A DNA stretch of 42,766 nt, from positions 1 to 42,766 of the forward strand of contig JASBVL010000020.1 of NCBI GenBank assembly GCA_029961075.1, given 5' to 3'. The position numbers and the translations under genes were made by a program. This document shows, one piece after another, positions 7,907 through 17,222 of the stretch (position 1 is its first letter; every line of letters starts with the position of its first letter). This DNA is from Sphaerobacter sp. Lineage in GTDB: Bacteria; Chloroflexota; Chloroflexia; Thermomicrobiales; Thermomicrobiaceae. Under the pieces are notes generated by a model. That model saw only the letters and a list, made by a program, of their open reading frames with translations, did no database searches and was not told where the DNA came from.

Positions 7907-7949
7907 TCGCCCGACCCGCTCGACCGGCGCGGTACCGCTGGCACCAACA

Positions 7950-7984
7950 TGACAAAGCAGGCAACCGGGACACCGGTGCCTGCT
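7950..7984 (-). terminator. Intrinsic terminator closing the ribosomal supercluster
   Basis: On the minus strand a 12-bp stem (CCGGTGCCTGCT at 7973-7984 pairing with 7956-7968, one bulged base) with a four-base loop is followed by TTTGTC. It begins 30 nt after the rpsI stop. The T-tract is short, so termination may be incomplete. On the plus strand the same hairpin could slow read-through from the TIM barrel gene. Confidence 0.65.
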
Positions 7985-8013
7985 CGTCCTGTGTCGGTGG
8001 TGCGCTGCTCGTG

Positions 8014-8430
8014 CTAGCGCTTGGTGTACTGCGGCGCCTTGCGGGCCCGCTTGAGACCGACCTTCTTCCGCTCCTTGACGCGCGCATCGCGAGTGAGCAG
8101 GCCAGCCCGGCGCAGCACGGGCCGCAGCTCCGGGTCGAAGCGCAGGAGCGCGCGCGCGATGCCATGGCGCACCGCCCCGGCCTGCCCGCTGAGCCCGCCG
8201 CCCGCCACGCGCACGCGGATGTTGAAGCGGTCGAAGAGGTTCGTCAGCCGCAGCGGCTCGGAGATGATGACCTGGTAGATATCACGGCCGCCGAAGTACT
8301 CGCGCGGCTCCTTGTTGTTGACCGTGATCGTCCCGTTGCCGGGGTACAGGCGCACCTGCGCCACGGCGGTCTTCCGCCTGCCGACACCGTAGTAGTACCG
8401 CTGCTTTTCCGTGCTCGCACTCGCTTCCAC
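8014..8430 (-). CDS. rpsI: Small ribosomal subunit protein S9 (uS9)
   Basis: A 138-residue S9, whose C-terminal tail reaches the P-site tRNA on the 30S head. The [17 protein letters not shown] opening, [18 protein letters not shown] core and [14 protein letters not shown] segment are family hallmarks. The tail ends YTKR where most bacteria have FSKR; the conserved terminal Lys-Arg is kept. The start is a GTG at 8430 with GAGGGGCGA upstream. It is the last gene of the long minus-strand cluster, 16 nt after rplM, and the two form the usual L13-S9 pair. Confidence 0.97.
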   Translation of the reverse strand: MEASASTEKQRYYYGVGRRKTAVAQVRLYPGNGTITVNNKEPREYFGGRDIYQVIISEPLRLTNLFDRFNIRVRVAGGGLSGQAGAVRHGIARALLRFDPELRPVLRRAGLLTRDARVKERKKVGLKRARKAPQYTKR

Positions 8431-8446
8431 GTGGCTCGCCCCTCCT

Positions 8447-8881
8447 CTAACCCTCGATCCGCAGCTCGGTTGGCCGCTGCGCCTGGTGCGGATGGTCCGG
8501 CCCGGCGTACACCTTCAACTTCTTGAACATCGCCTCGCCGAGCGCGTTCTTCGGCAGCATGTTGCGCACGGCGCGCTCCACCGGCCGCGTTGGGTGCTTG
8601 GCGATCAACTCCTCGAAGCGCGTCTGCTTGAACCCACCCGGGTAGCCGGAGTGGCGATAGTAGATCTTCTCGCGCTCTTTCTTCCCGGTGACCTTCACCT
8701 TGGCCGCGTTGACCACGATCACGAAGTCACCGGTGTCCATGTGGGTCGCAAAGGTCGGCTTGTGCTTGCCCCGCAGGATGGTGGCGACCTGCGACGCCAA
8801 TCGCCCCAGCGTCTTCCCCTCGGCGTCGACGATGTACCACCGGCGCTCGATCTCTGAGGCCTTTGGCGTGTATGTCTTCAT
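8447..8881 (-). CDS. rplM: Large ribosomal subunit protein L13 (uL13)
   Basis: A 144-residue L13, an early-binding 23S rRNA protein. It begins [20 protein letters not shown] and contains [34 protein letters not shown] and [17 protein letters not shown], all standard. The ATG at 8881 has GGAGTTGAGGG upstream; longer in-frame starts add nonhomologous sequence. It lies 37 nt after truA and 16 nt before rpsI. Confidence 0.97.
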   Translation of the reverse strand: MKTYTPKASEIERRWYIVDAEGKTLGRLASQVATILRGKHKPTFATHMDTGDFVIVVNAAKVKVTGKKEREKIYYRHSGYPGGFKQTRFEELIAKHPTRPVERAVRNMLPKNALGEAMFKKLKVYAGPDHPHQAQRPTELRIEG

Positions 8882-8918
8882 CACCCTCAACTCCCATGTT
8901 GCCTGCGGCGTCATCGGA

Positions 8919-9734
8919 TCACTCGACGCCATTCGGGTCATCGGCATAGGCGACCCGCCACAGTACCAGACCCTGCGGCGGAGCCGGCGCCCCACCGCGC
9001 CGGCGGTCTCTGCTCGCGAGCAGCTCCGCCGCCCAGCTCACCGGCTGCTCGCCTCGGCCAATCGCCACCAGCGCTCCGACGATGTTCCGCACCATGTGCG
9101 GCAGAAACCCGTCGGCGCGGATCGCAAATTCCAGGAGCCGCCCGCCCCGAGCTGTCCGCTCGAACGGCGCCTCCACCACCCGCCAGCGGGCCAACGACAC
9201 CGTTCGGACCGTGTTGACGCCCCCGCCCGGGACCCCGGTGCCGTCACCCGCGACGGCCGCGAAGTCCTGCTGCCCGACGAACGCCCCCGTGGCCATCTCC
9301 ATCGCGGCGAGGTCCAGGCCGCGGCGCACCTGCCAGACGCTGCGCCGCAGCAGCACCGCGGGCGACCCTTCCCACACGAAGTAGCGGTACTCGCGCCAGC
9401 GGGCGTCGAACCGGGCGTGAAACGTGGGCGCCACCTCCTGGGCGCCATAGACGACCACGTCGTCCGGCGTCAACGCCATCAGCGCCCGGGCTAGCTCCGC
9501 CGCTGAGCGGGCCCAGCGGAGCGTCAGGCTGGCCACCTGCCCGACAGCATGCACTCCGCGGTCCGTGCGCCCGGCCAGCGTGACCCGCGTCGGCTCACCA
9601 GCCAGGCGCGCGACCGCCGCTTCGAGCTCCCCCTGGACCGTCCGCACCCCTGGCTGCCGCTGGGATCCGAAGAAATCGGTGCCGTCGTAGCCAAGGTCGA
9701 TGCGGAAGGTCCGCACGGGGCCCGGCGGTCGCAC
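8919..9734 (-). CDS. truA: tRNA pseudouridine(38-40) synthase TruA
   Basis: A 271-residue cytoplasmic enzyme that converts uridines 38-40 of the tRNA anticodon arm to pseudouridine. The catalytic aspartate is Asp58 in [14 protein letters not shown]. The [24 protein letters not shown] opening and the C-terminal [20 protein letters not shown] are conserved. The start is a GTG at 9734 without a strong ribosome-binding site; another GTG six codons in is possible. It is embedded between rplQ and rplM, 15 nt after rplQ, an arrangement also common in Firmicutes and Actinobacteria. Confidence 0.96.
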   Translation of the reverse strand: MRPPGPVRTFRIDLGYDGTDFFGSQRQPGVRTVQGELEAAVARLAGEPTRVTLAGRTDRGVHAVGQVASLTLRWARSAAELARALMALTPDDVVVYGAQEVAPTFHARFDARWREYRYFVWEGSPAVLLRRSVWQVRRGLDLAAMEMATGAFVGQQDFAAVAGDGTGVPGGGVNTVRTVSLARWRVVEAPFERTARGGRLLEFAIRADGFLPHMVRNIVGALVAIGRGEQPVSWAAELLASRDRRRGGAPAPPQGLVLWRVAYADDPNGVE

Positions 9735-9749
9735 GGCCGCACCCGGCGC

Positions 9750-10103
9750 CTAGGCAACGAACTCGATCAGCGCCATCGGCGCGGCGTCACCCCGCCGCGG
9801 ACCCAGCTTGTAAATGCGCGTGTAACCGCCCGGCTGGCCCTCAAACCGCGGGCCAAGCACTTCGAAGAGCTTCGCCGTCGCCCGCTCATCGCCCAGCCGC
9901 GCCATCACCAGGCGACGCCGATGCTCCGTGTCCTCCCGCGCCATCGTCACCAGCTTCTCGACGATGGGGCGGACCGTCTTGGCCTTCGCCTCCGTAGTCG
10001 TCATCCGCTCATGCAGGATCAGCGAGATCGCCAGGTTGCGGAAGAGCGCCTTCCGCTCCTTGGTCGAGCGGCCGAACTTCCGTCCGGCGACGCGGTGCCT
10101 CAT
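9750..10103 (-). CDS. rplQ: Large ribosomal subunit protein L17 (bL17)
   Basis: A 117-residue L17, located near the peptide exit site of the 50S subunit. MRHRVAGRKFGRSTKERKAL, the central TTTEAKAKTVRPIVEKLVTMA and the C-terminal YTRIYKLGPRRGDAAPMALIEF are typical. The start ATG overlaps the rpoA stop (ATGA), so it is translationally coupled to the alpha subunit gene. Confidence 0.97.
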   Translation of the reverse strand: MRHRVAGRKFGRSTKERKALFRNLAISLILHERMTTTEAKAKTVRPIVEKLVTMAREDTEHRRRLVMARLGDERATAKLFEVLGPRFEGQPGGYTRIYKLGPRRGDAAPMALIEFVA

Positions 10104-11116
10104 TCGTTCGTCTCCTCCACCTGCCCGGCGGGAGCAGCCTCCCCGCCCTCCGGTGTCCGCTCCTCCGACTCCGCCGCGATCTCCTCGCCCACGTCCATGT
10201 CGAGCGTGTATCCGTGCTCGGCCAGGCGCTCCCGGAGCTCCTGCAGGGAGCGCGGCCCGAAATTGCGGATGGAGAGCAACTGATCGCGCGTCATCGAGAG
10301 CACCTGCCCGACGCGCTCGATCTGGCGGCTGCGCAGGGCGTTCAGCACGCGGGGCGAGAGCCCCAACTCGGCCAACGGCCGGTTGTCGACCGCGCTGGTC
10401 GCCCGCTCCTCCTCGTCGTCCGCCTCGCGCGGCGTGCGGTTGAAGTCCGCAATGAGCCGCGCGTGGTCGACCAGGATCTGCGCCGCCTGGGTAAGGGCGT
10501 CACTCGGCTCGATCGTGCCGTCGGTGATGATCTCGATGATGAGCCGGTCGTAGTCGGTCATCTGCCCGACGCGGGTGTGCTCGACGACGTAGTTGACCTT
10601 CTCGATCGGCGTGAAGATCGCGTCGACCGGGATCTCCCCGATCGTGTAGATCTCCTGCGCTTCGGCGGGCTGGTAGCCGCGGCCGCGCGCCACGACGAGG
10701 TCCATCTCCAGGCGGGCGTCGTCGTTGTCGAGCGTGGCGATGACGTGGTCCGGGTTGACCACCTCAACCTCCGCCGGCCAGTCGATATCGCCGGCACGCA
10801 CGACGCCCTCCCCCTGGGCGTACAGGCTCGCGCGGGCCTCGCGGAACTCGCTCATCGTCTTGAGCCGCACCCGCTTCAGGTTGAGCACGATCTCGGTCAC
10901 GTCCTCCCGCACGCCCTCGATCGACGAGAACTCGTGCCACACGTCGGCTATCCGCACGCGCACGATGGCCGCGCCGGGGAGCGACCGAAGCAGGATGCGC
11001 CGGAGGGCGTTCCCGATGGTGATGCCATAGCCGGGCTCTAACGGCTCGATTTCAAACCGGCCGTAGTTGACCCCAGCGTGGGTCTGTTGAACTCTCGGTC
11101 GGGCTATCTCCAACAA
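10100..11116 (-). CDS. rpoA: RNA polymerase alpha subunit
   Basis: A 338-residue alpha subunit. The N-terminal domain (about residues 1-230) carries the dimerisation helix TIGNALRRILLRSLPG and assembles with beta and beta'. After an acidic linker, the C-terminal domain (about 260-325, LSPRVLNALRSRQI ... LSIRNFGPRSLQELRERL) contacts UP elements and activators. The start is a TTG at 11116 (a second TTG follows directly), supported by a strong AGAGGAGG 9 nt upstream at 11126-11133 and by homology beginning at once. A perfect 11-bp hairpin lies between rpsD and this gene. Confidence 0.97.
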   Translation of the reverse strand: MLEIARPRVQQTHAGVNYGRFEIEPLEPGYGITIGNALRRILLRSLPGAAIVRVRIADVWHEFSSIEGVREDVTEIVLNLKRVRLKTMSEFREARASLYAQGEGVVRAGDIDWPAEVEVVNPDHVIATLDNDDARLEMDLVVARGRGYQPAEAQEIYTIGEIPVDAIFTPIEKVNYVVEHTRVGQMTDYDRLIIEIITDGTIEPSDALTQAAQILVDHARLIADFNRTPREADDEEERATSAVDNRPLAELGLSPRVLNALRSRQIERVGQVLSMTRDQLLSIRNFGPRSLQELRERLAEHGYTLDMDVGEEIAAESEERTPEGGEAAPAGQVEETNE

Positions 11117-11150
11117 GCGAATCAGCCTCCTCTGGGCATCCCCAGTGCTA

Positions 11151-11178
11151 GCGAGGCCGCCGCACCAGGCGGCCTCGC
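11151..11178 (-). repeat. Perfect 11-bp intercistronic hairpin between rpsD and rpoA
   Basis: GCGAGGCCGCC (11151-11161) and GGCGGCCTCGC (11168-11178) are exact reverse complements around a six-base loop. It lies 17 nt downstream of the rpsD stop and 17 nt upstream of the rpoA ribosome-binding site. No T-run follows, so it is more likely an RNA-processing, stability or r-protein-binding structure than a terminator. Confidence 0.7.
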
Positions 11179-11195
11179 GGCGCCAGGAAAGGTGT

Positions 11196-11840
11196 CTACC
11201 GGCTGTAGAACTCGACGACGAGCTGCTCGTTGAACGGCGGCCGCTCGATCTGGTCGAGCGTCGGCGCGTTGATGATCCGTCCGCTCAGCGTGGCCATGTC
11301 CCGGGAGATCCACTCCGGCACCTGCTTGGCACCGGCCGTCTCCGCCACGACCTTGAAGTACTCGCGCTCGCGGCTCTGCGGCCGCACCGCGACCACATCA
11401 CCGGGCTTGACCTGGTAGGACGGGATATTCGTCTTCCGCCCATTGACGGTGAAGTGGCCGTGGCGCACGAGCTGCCGCGCCTGGGCGCGCGAGTCGGCAA
11501 AGCCAAGCCGGTAGACGACGTTGTCCAGGCGCATCTCCAGGATCTGGAGCAGGTTCTCGCCGGTCACGCCGCCACGGCGCTCGGCCTCCTCGAAGTGCTT
11601 CCGGAACTGGCGCTCCATCACGCCGTACATCCGGCGGATCTTCTGCTTCTCGCGCAGCTGCAGGCCATACTCCGACGGGCGCCGGGTCCGCTTCTGGCCG
11701 TGCTGGCCCGGCGGGAAGTTCTTGGCCGGCTGTCGCTGCACGATCGGGCACTTCGGACCGAAGCAGCGCTCGCCCTTCAGGAAGAGCTTCATCCCTTCGC
11801 GGCGGCAGATCCGGCACACAGGACCGGTGTATCGTGCCAT
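11196..11840 (-). CDS. rpsD: Small ribosomal subunit protein S4 (uS4), zinc-binding type
   Basis: A 214-residue S4, a primary 16S rRNA binder and a translational fidelity determinant. It is the zinc-binding form, with Cys9, Cys12, Cys26 and Cys31 near the N terminus. The S4 RNA-binding domain is present ([26 protein letters not shown]). S4 represses the alpha operon in Escherichia coli; whether it does so here is unknown, but it lies just before rpoA with a hairpin between them. The ATG at 11840 follows GAGGAGG. Confidence 0.97.
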   Translation of the reverse strand: MARYTGPVCRICRREGMKLFLKGERCFGPKCPIVQRQPAKNFPPGQHGQKRTRRPSEYGLQLREKQKIRRMYGVMERQFRKHFEEAERRGGVTGENLLQILEMRLDNVVYRLGFADSRAQARQLVRHGHFTVNGRKTNIPSYQVKPGDVVAVRPQSREREYFKVVAETAGAKQVPEWISRDMATLSGRIINAPTLDQIERPPFNEQLVVEFYSR

Positions 11841-11879
11841 TCGTCCTCCTCAGCCCATCAGGCGTCGATGGGGGTCGGC

Positions 11880-12290
11880 CTAGACGCGCCGCCGCTTCGG
11901 CGGGCGGCACCCGTTGTGCGGGACCGGCGTCACGTCCGAGATCGACAGCACCTGAAGCCCGGCCGCCTGCAGCGACCGAATGGCCATCTCACGACCGGCG
12001 CCCGGCCCCTTGATGAACACGTCGACCTGGCGCATGCCGTGGTCCATCGCCTTGCGCGCCGCGTTCTCGGCGGCCACCTGGGCGGCGTACGGCGTGCTCT
12101 TGCGCGACCCCTTGAAGCCGGCGGCCCCCGCGCTCGACCACGCCACCACGTTGCCGGCCTGGTCCGTCATGGTGACGATCGTGTTGTTGAACGTCGACTG
12201 GATGTACGCCCGGCCCCGGGGAATGTTCTTCCGGTCACGCCGGCGCGGTCGCGCGCCGCGCCCCCTGGCCGCTCGCCGTCGATCCGCCAT
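11880..12290 (-). CDS. rpsK: Small ribosomal subunit protein S11 (uS11)
   Basis: A 136-residue S11, which sits on the 30S platform next to the mRNA exit. The core [23 protein letters not shown] and the C-terminal [18 protein letters not shown] are hallmarks. The N terminus is unusually arginine-rich ([21 protein letters not shown]) in place of the usual short lysine-rich tail. The ATG has GGGAGGA about 10 nt upstream. It lies 62 nt after rpsM and 39 nt before rpsD. Confidence 0.97.
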   Translation of the reverse strand: MADRRRAARGRGARPRRRDRKNIPRGRAYIQSTFNNTIVTMTDQAGNVVAWSSAGAAGFKGSRKSTPYAAQVAAENAARKAMDHGMRQVDVFIKGPGAGREMAIRSLQAAGLQVLSISDVTPVPHNGCRPPKRRRV

Positions 12291-12352
12291 CGAGTTGCTG
12301 TCCTCCCTCTGCTGGTTCCCGTTGCACGCCTATCGGCTGGGAGACCCGCGAA

Positions 12353-12727
12353 CTAGCGCCCCTTCTTCCGCACACCGATCGCCCGCTTCGGCCCCTTCCG
12401 GGTCCGGGCGTTCGTCCGCGTCCGCTGGCCCCGCACGGGGAGCCCCCGCCGGTGCCGCAGCCCGCGGTAGCAGCCGATATCCATCAGCCGCTTGATGTTC
12501 ATGTTGATCTCGCGGCGCAGGTCCCCCTCGACGACCATCTCCTTCTCGATAATGTCGCGGAGGCGCGCCACCTCGTCGTCGGTGAGATCCCGTACCCGGG
12601 TATCCGGCGAGATGCCCGTCCGCGCAAGCAGCTTCTTGCTCGTCGACAGGCCGATCCCGTAGATATAGGTGAGACCGATCTCCACACGCTTGTCACGGGG
12701 GAGGTCAACACCCGCGATACGAGCCAT
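12353..12727 (-). CDS. rpsM: Small ribosomal subunit protein S13 (uS13)
   Basis: A 124-residue S13 of the 30S head, which contacts the P-site tRNA and forms an intersubunit bridge. It begins [26 protein letters not shown] and ends with the basic tail typical of the family, including [15 protein letters not shown]. It lies 15 nt after rpmJ and begins the S13-S11-S4-alpha-L17 block. Confidence 0.97.
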   Translation of the reverse strand: MARIAGVDLPRDKRVEIGLTYIYGIGLSTSKKLLARTGISPDTRVRDLTDDEVARLRDIIEKEMVVEGDLRREINMNIKRLMDIGCYRGLRHRRGLPVRGQRTRTNARTRKGPKRAIGVRKKGR

Positions 12728-12742
12728 CCGCGTCCTGCCTCT

Positions 12743-12856
12743 CTACCCCTGCCGCTGCTTGTGCTTCGGGTTCGTGCAGATGACCCGCACCACCCCGCGC
12801 CGCCGGATGATCCGGCAGTTGTCGCACCGGCGCTTGACAGATGCCGTTACCTTCAT
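12743..12856 (-). CDS. rpmJ: Large ribosomal subunit protein L36 (bL36), zinc-ribbon form
   Basis: A 37-residue protein read directly from the sequence: it starts [15 protein letters not shown] and ends NPKHKQRQG. The zinc ligands Cys11, Cys14, Cys27 and His32 are all present, so this is the zinc-containing form. L36 packs into 23S rRNA of the 50S subunit. A GGAGAG ribosome-binding region precedes the ATG. It sits between infA (38 nt upstream) and rpsM (15 nt downstream), the normal position in many bacteria. Confidence 0.96.
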   Translation of the reverse strand: MKVTASVKRRCDNCRIIRRRGVVRVICTNPKHKQRQG

Positions 12857-12894
12857 CGCTCTCTCCACCTCTCCCACGGTCCGTACCGTGGTGC

Positions 12895-13116
12895 CTAGCT
12901 GCGCAACCGGTACGTGATGCGGCCACGCGTCAGGTCGTATGGCGACAGCTCCACCCGGACGCGGTCACCCGGCAAGATGCGGATGAAATGCAGCCGCAGC
13001 TTGCCCGAGATGTGTGCCAAGACCTCGTGCCCGCTGTCCAACTCCACGCGGAACATGGCGTTGGGCAGCGGTTCGGTCACGCGACCTTCGACTTCGATGA
13101 CATCCTTCTTCGCCAC
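12895..13116 (-). CDS. infA: Translation initiation factor IF-1
   Basis: A 73-residue OB-fold protein that binds the A site of the 30S subunit during initiation. The sequence [25 protein letters not shown] ... [24 protein letters not shown] is nearly canonical. The start is a GTG at 13116 with GAGGTG about 9 nt upstream; the frame is open further out but without homology. It is the first gene behind an extended -10 promoter that overlaps the map stop codon. Confidence 0.96.
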   Translation of the reverse strand: MAKKDVIEVEGRVTEPLPNAMFRVELDSGHEVLAHISGKLRLHFIRILPGDRVRVELSPYDLTRGRITYRLRS

Positions 13117-13179
13117 CGACCACACCTCAACCCGCGCACGCAAAAACCGGCGGACCGCATGTGCGCGCCACAAAACGGA

Positions 13180-13188
13180 ATTATAGCA
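13180..13188 (-). promoter_or_regulatory. Extended -10 promoter for infA-rpmJ-rpsM-rpsK-rpsD-rpoA
   Basis: On the minus strand TGCTATAAT gives a TGn extension and a perfect TATAAT. Its bases overlap the map stop codon (13181-13183). TTAACC with a 19-bp spacer is a weak -35. Initiation near 13173 leaves a leader of about 57 nt before infA. This would let the alpha-operon end be transcribed independently of the upstream spc genes. Confidence 0.7.
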
Positions 13189-13945
13189 CAGTCGTGCCCG
13201 GCGCGGTTAACAACACCGGGTCGTCGTCGGTCACCAGCACCGTGTGCTCGTAGTGCGCCGCCAGCGATCCGTCGGCGGTGACGACCGTCCAGCCATCCGC
13301 CAGCACGCGCGTCATTCCGTTGCCGGCGGTGAGCATCGGCTCGATCGCCAGGGTCATCCCGGCGCGGAGCCGCAGCCCCGTGCCCGGCCGGCCGTAGTTG
13401 AGCACGGTCGGCTCCTCGTGCATCGCCCGCCCCACGCCGTGCCCGGTGTACTCCCGCACCACGCTGAAGCCGCGCTCTTCGGCGTAGGACTGGATCGCCG
13501 CGCCGATGTCGCCCAGCCGCTTCCCGGCCACGGCCTGCGCGGCGCCCGCGTGGAAGGCCCCCTCGGTGGCCGCGATCAGCCGCTCCGCCTCCGGGCTCAC
13601 CCGCCCGACGGGCAGGGTGATCGCCGCGTCGCCGTGGTAGCCCTCCAGGATCACCCCGACGTCGATCGCGATGATATCCCCCTCCGCCAGGACGCGGTCG
13701 CCGGGGATGCCGTGGACGATCTCCTCGTTGACCGACGTGCAGATGCTCGCCGGGAACCCGTGGTAGCCGAGGAACGCGGGTTGCCCACCGCGACGCACGA
13801 TCAACTCATACGCCAGCCGGTCCAGCTCCCGCGTCGTGACCCCGGGCGCCACGGACTCGCGCATCAGGTTCAGCACCTCGGCCACCACCAGCCCGGCCGC
13901 CCGCATCAGCCGCACCTCGCGGGCGGACTTCAGCGCGATGGCCAT
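13181..13945 (-). CDS. map: Methionine aminopeptidase, type I
   Basis: A 254-residue cytoplasmic enzyme that removes the initiator methionine from nascent proteins. The five metal ligands are Asp95 (AIDVG), Asp106 (GYHGDAA), His169 (TGHGVGR), Glu202 (IEPML) and Glu233 (YEHTV); His78 in EEIVHGIPG is the conserved substrate-side histidine. There is no N-terminal SH3-binding or zinc extension, so it is the short Escherichia coli-like form. The ATG overlaps the last base of the adk stop codon (TGATG). Confidence 0.97.
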   Translation of the reverse strand: MAIALKSAREVRLMRAAGLVVAEVLNLMRESVAPGVTTRELDRLAYELIVRRGGQPAFLGYHGFPASICTSVNEEIVHGIPGDRVLAEGDIIAIDVGVILEGYHGDAAITLPVGRVSPEAERLIAATEGAFHAGAAQAVAGKRLGDIGAAIQSYAEERGFSVVREYTGHGVGRAMHEEPTVLNYGRPGTGLRLRAGMTLAIEPMLTAGNGMTRVLADGWTVVTADGSLAAHYEHTVLVTDDDPVLLTAPGTTVL

Positions 13946-14634
13946 CACGCCGCCTCGACGCGTGGCCGCAGCGCCGCCAGGATCGCCTCGGTCACCGCCT
14001 CGATCGGCTGGTTCCCGTCGATGTCGATCCGCAGGCCGGCCTCCGTGTAGTGGCGCAGCACCGGCTCCGTCTGCTCGTAGTAGATCGCAAGGCGCCGCTC
14101 GACGGCCTCCGGGGTATCGTCGCTCCGCTGGTAGAGCTGCCCACCACAGACGTCGCACACCCCGGCCTGCTTCGGCGGGTTGAACAACCGGTGGTAGGTC
14201 GCCCCACAGGTGGCGCAGATCAGCCGCCCGCTCAGGCGCTCGAGCAGCACCTCGCGCGGCACCGCGATGTGCACGACCGCGACGATGCGCTCGTTACGCT
14301 CCGCCATGGCCCGATCCAACGCCTCTGCCTGCGCCTGGTTCCGGGGGAACCCGTCGATCAACGCACCCCGCGCGTCGGGGTGCTCCTGCTTGACCGCGTC
14401 CAGCCGCTCCATCAGCATCCGCAGCGTGAGCTCGTCCGGAACGAGGGCGCCGCGGTCGTAGTAGCGCCGGATCTCCCGCCCCAGCTCGCTATCGCTCGCC
14501 ATGACCTGGCGGAACAGGTCGCCCGTCGCCACGTGGATGAGTCCCAGCCGCGGCGCGACCAGGGCCGCCTGCGTCCCCTTGCCCGCGCCCTGCGGGCCCA
14601 TGATGACGACGTGGCGTCCGCCGTCCACACCCAT
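13945..14634 (-). CDS. adk: Adenylate kinase, zinc-binding LID form
   Basis: A 229-residue kinase that interconverts ATP plus AMP and two ADP. The P-loop is GPQGAGKGTQ (residues 13-22), and DGFPRNQAQAEAL is the NMP-side signature. The LID domain carries four cysteines (Cys140, Cys143, Cys160, Cys163) that would bind zinc, as in Gram-positive and many thermophilic enzymes. The ATG at 14634 has AGAAGAGGG upstream. It lies 14 nt after secY, in the common secY-adk-map order. Confidence 0.97.
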   Translation of the reverse strand: MGVDGGRHVVIMGPQGAGKGTQAALVAPRLGLIHVATGDLFRQVMASDSELGREIRRYYDRGALVPDELTLRMLMERLDAVKQEHPDARGALIDGFPRNQAQAEALDRAMAERNERIVAVVHIAVPREVLLERLSGRLICATCGATYHRLFNPPKQAGVCDVCGGQLYQRSDDTPEAVERRLAIYYEQTEPVLRHYTEAGLRIDIDGNQPIEAVTEAILAALRPRVEAA

Positions 14635-14648
14635 GCCGTGCCCTCTTC

Positions 14649-15947
14649 TCAGCGGAGGAAGCCCTCGTAGTTCCGCATCATCAACTGCGCCTCGAGCTGC
14701 CGCATCGTGTCGATCGCGACCCCGACCACGATCAGCAGCGACGTTGCGCTCAGGAAGAGCGTCGTGACCCCGGTGAGCTGGGCCGCGATGTACGGCAGCA
14801 CGGCGACCACGCCGAGGGCGAGCGCCCCGACCAGCGTGATGCGCATCAGCACTCGGGTCAGGTAGGCCTCAGTGTTCTTCCCCGGCCGCACGCCCGGGAT
14901 GAACGCCCCCTGCCGCTGGAGGTTCTCGGCGATGTTCTGCTGCTGGAACAGGACCATCGTGTAGAAGTAGGTGAACACCACCACCATGACGAAGTAGATG
15001 GCCTGATACAGCAGCCCGTTCGGGTTGAACGCGGTGGCGACGGATCCAGCCAGGTTGCGCACCCACTCGCGATCGGATGTCTGCAGGAAGTTCGCGATCA
15101 TCCCGGGGAAGACCATGATGCTCACCGCGAAGATGAGCGGGATCATCCCGGCCGAGTTGACTTTGAGCGGGATGTACGTGCTCCCGCCGCCGTACACCCG
15201 TCCGCGCCGCACGCGCTTCGCGTGCTGCACCGGGATGCGCCGCACCCCCTCGTTGAGGAGCACGATGCCGACGATCGTGATGAGCCCGAGCGCGACGAAC
15301 GTCACCGTCCCCATCACGTTCTGGGTGACGGTCCCGCCCGCGATCAGGTTGCCGACCGCGCGCGGCAACGAGGCGACGATCCCGCCGAAGATGATGATCG
15401 ACACGCCATTCCCGATCCCGTTCTCCGTGATGAGCTCACCCAGCCAGACCAGGAAGACCGTGCCGGCGGTCATCACGATCAGGATCGAGATGCTACGGAG
15501 CGCGGTGTCGGAATCGAACAGCCCGAAGTCGCGGAGCACGCCCGCGTTCGCCATCAGAACCGCCTGGCCGTAGCCCTGGAGCAGCGCCAACGGCACCGTC
15601 AGCCAGTGGGTGTAGTGGTTGATCTTGTTCCGCCCCTGCTGCCCCTCGCGCGACAGTTCCTCCAGCCGCGGGATGACCGGCGTCAGGAGCTGCATGATGA
15701 TGGACGCGGTGATGTACGGGTAGACGCCCAGCGACAGGATCGAGAAGTTCCTGAGCGTGCTCCCGGAGAACAGGTTCAGCATCCCGAGGAGCTGGTTCTG
15801 CTCCAGGAGCTGCCAGAGCGCCTCGCGGTCGACACCGGGCACAGGAATGGTGGCGATGAAGCGGAACAGGATCAGGATGCCGACGGTGAACAGGATCTTG
15901 CGTCGCAGGTCCGGGATCTTGAAGGCGTTGATGGCTGCTTCGAGCAT
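14649..15947 (-). CDS. secY: Protein translocase subunit SecY
   Basis: A 432-residue integral membrane protein, the channel of the SecYEG translocon. About ten hydrophobic segments can be counted. The N-terminal FKIPDLRRKILFTVGILILFR, TM2/plug region with LFSGSTLRNFSILSLGVYPYI, cytoplasmic loop with RRIPVQHAKR and the C-terminal YEGFLR are characteristic. The start overlaps the rplO stop (TAATG), which couples it to the last spc ribosomal gene. Confidence 0.97.
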   Translation of the reverse strand: MLEAAINAFKIPDLRRKILFTVGILILFRFIATIPVPGVDREALWQLLEQNQLLGMLNLFSGSTLRNFSILSLGVYPYITASIIMQLLTPVIPRLEELSREGQQGRNKINHYTHWLTVPLALLQGYGQAVLMANAGVLRDFGLFDSDTALRSISILIVMTAGTVFLVWLGELITENGIGNGVSIIIFGGIVASLPRAVGNLIAGGTVTQNVMGTVTFVALGLITIVGIVLLNEGVRRIPVQHAKRVRRGRVYGGGSTYIPLKVNSAGMIPLIFAVSIMVFPGMIANFLQTSDREWVRNLAGSVATAFNPNGLLYQAIYFVMVVVFTYFYTMVLFQQQNIAENLQRQGAFIPGVRPGKNTEAYLTRVLMRITLVGALALGVVAVLPYIAAQLTGVTTLFLSATSLLIVVGVAIDTMRQLEAQLMMRNYEGFLR

Positions 15948-16387
15948 TAGCTGATGGCCTCCACCGTCCCCCCGGCAGCCTCGATCTTCTCGCGGGCGCT
16001 CCGAGAGAACTTATGCGCGCGGACGGTCAGCGGCCGGTTGACCTCGCCGTCACCCAGGATCTTGACCGGGTACTCCAGCCCACGGGTAATCCCGAGCTCG
16101 TAGAGCACCTCCGGGGTGATCGGCCCGTCGACATCGAGCTCGGCAAGCCGGCCGACGTTGACCACCTCGTACGTCGTCTTGAAGATGTTGACGAAGCCGC
16201 GCCGGTAGCTCAGGCGCTTGTAGATCGGGTTCTGCCCGCCCTCGAAGCCGCGGCGCACGGTCCCCCGGGCCCGCTGGCCCTTGGTACCCCGCCCGGCGGT
16301 CTTCCCCTTGCCGGAGCCCATCCCACGTCCGACGCGGGTCCGCTCGGTACGGGACCCCGGGGCAGGCTTCAGATCGTGCAACTGCAT
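15947..16387 (-). CDS. rplO: Large ribosomal subunit protein L15 (uL15)
   Basis: A 146-residue late-assembly 50S protein. The glycine/arginine-rich N-terminal extension ([20 protein letters not shown], then [19 protein letters not shown]) threads into 23S rRNA, and the globular part ends with [22 protein letters not shown], a conserved block. It is preceded by a 58-nt gap after rpmD and overlaps secY by one base. Confidence 0.97.
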   Translation of the reverse strand: MQLHDLKPAPGSRTERTRVGRGMGSGKGKTAGRGTKGQRARGTVRRGFEGGQNPIYKRLSYRRGFVNIFKTTYEVVNVGRLAELDVDGPITPEVLYELGITRGLEYPVKILGDGEVNRPLTVRAHKFSRSAREKIEAAGGTVEAIS

Positions 16388-16445
16388 CGGGACTCACTCC
16401 TGTTCCGGCGCCATCCGGCACCTGCCGCGCCGGTGGCGGGGACGC

Positions 16446-16640
16446 CTACTTGGACTCCTCGCCCTCGATCCGCACCAGGTGGCGCACCTTGGCGATCATG
16501 CCGCGGACCGAGGGATTGTCCGGCTTCTCAATCGTCTGATTCAGGCGGCGGAACCCCAAGGCCCGGATCGTGTCCTTCTGGTCTCGGCTGAAGCCGATCG
16601 CGCTGCGATAGTAGGTGATCCGAATCCTCTTCTCGCTCAT
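16446..16640 (-). CDS. rpmD: Large ribosomal subunit protein L30 (uL30)
   Basis: A 64-residue L30. The sequence [27 protein letters not shown] followed by [16 protein letters not shown] is the classic family pattern. The ATG overlaps the rpsE stop (ATGA). L30 is absent from some lineages, so its presence here in the S5-L30-L15 order is a full spc arrangement. Confidence 0.97.
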   Translation of the reverse strand: MSEKRIRITYYRSAIGFSRDQKDTIRALGFRRLNQTIEKPDNPSVRGMIAKVRHLVRIEGEESK

Positions 16641-17182
16641 GACTGCACCGCCTGCTCCCTGCGGCGCAGCCGCTCCACCGGCACGCCGCGCCGCGCCGCA
16701 ACCTCCTCGACCGACTCGAGGCTCGCCAGAGCCTTCAGTGCGGCCTGGGTCACGTTGATCGGGTTGTCGCTACCCAGCGACTTCGCCAGCACGTCGTGGA
16801 TGCCGGCGGCCTCGACCACCGCCCGCACCCCGGCCCCGGCGATGACGCCGGTACCCGGCGCCGCCGGCTTCAGCAGCACGCGCGCCGCGCCGAACTTGAC
16901 CTCCACCTCGTGCGGGATGGTCCGCCCGGCCAGCGGCACGCGGATCATATTCTTCTTCGCGGCGTCCACCGCCTTGCGGATCGAGTCCGGCACCTCGCCA
17001 GCCTTGCCCAGCCCGACGCCGACGCGACCGTTCCCGTCGCCCACGACGACCAGGCTGCTGAAGCTGAACCGGCGGCCGCCCTGGACTACCTTGGCCACGC
17101 GGTTGATCTGGACAACCCGCTCGATCAGCTCGCCGGAGTCCTCACCGCCGCGGGGTCGCCGCCCCTCCGTACGTCGCTCCAT
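16637..17182 (-). CDS. rpsE: Small ribosomal subunit protein S5 (uS5)
   Basis: A 181-residue S5 involved in decoding accuracy and mRNA helicase activity of the 30S entry tunnel. The N-terminal double-stranded RNA-binding fold ([40 protein letters not shown]) and the C-terminal domain with [20 protein letters not shown] are present. An acidic/arginine-rich N-terminal tail of about 20 residues precedes the fold. It lies 40 nt after rplR. Confidence 0.97.
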   Translation of the reverse strand: MERRTEGRRPRGGEDSGELIERVVQINRVAKVVQGGRRFSFSSLVVVGDGNGRVGVGLGKAGEVPDSIRKAVDAAKKNMIRVPLAGRTIPHEVEVKFGAARVLLKPAAPGTGVIAGAGVRAVVEAAGIHDVLAKSLGSDNPINVTQAALKALASLESVEEVAARRGVPVERLRRREQAVQS

Positions 17183-17222
17183 GTGTCTGTGCGCTCACTC
17201 CCCACGGGCTGCTGCCCGCCTC

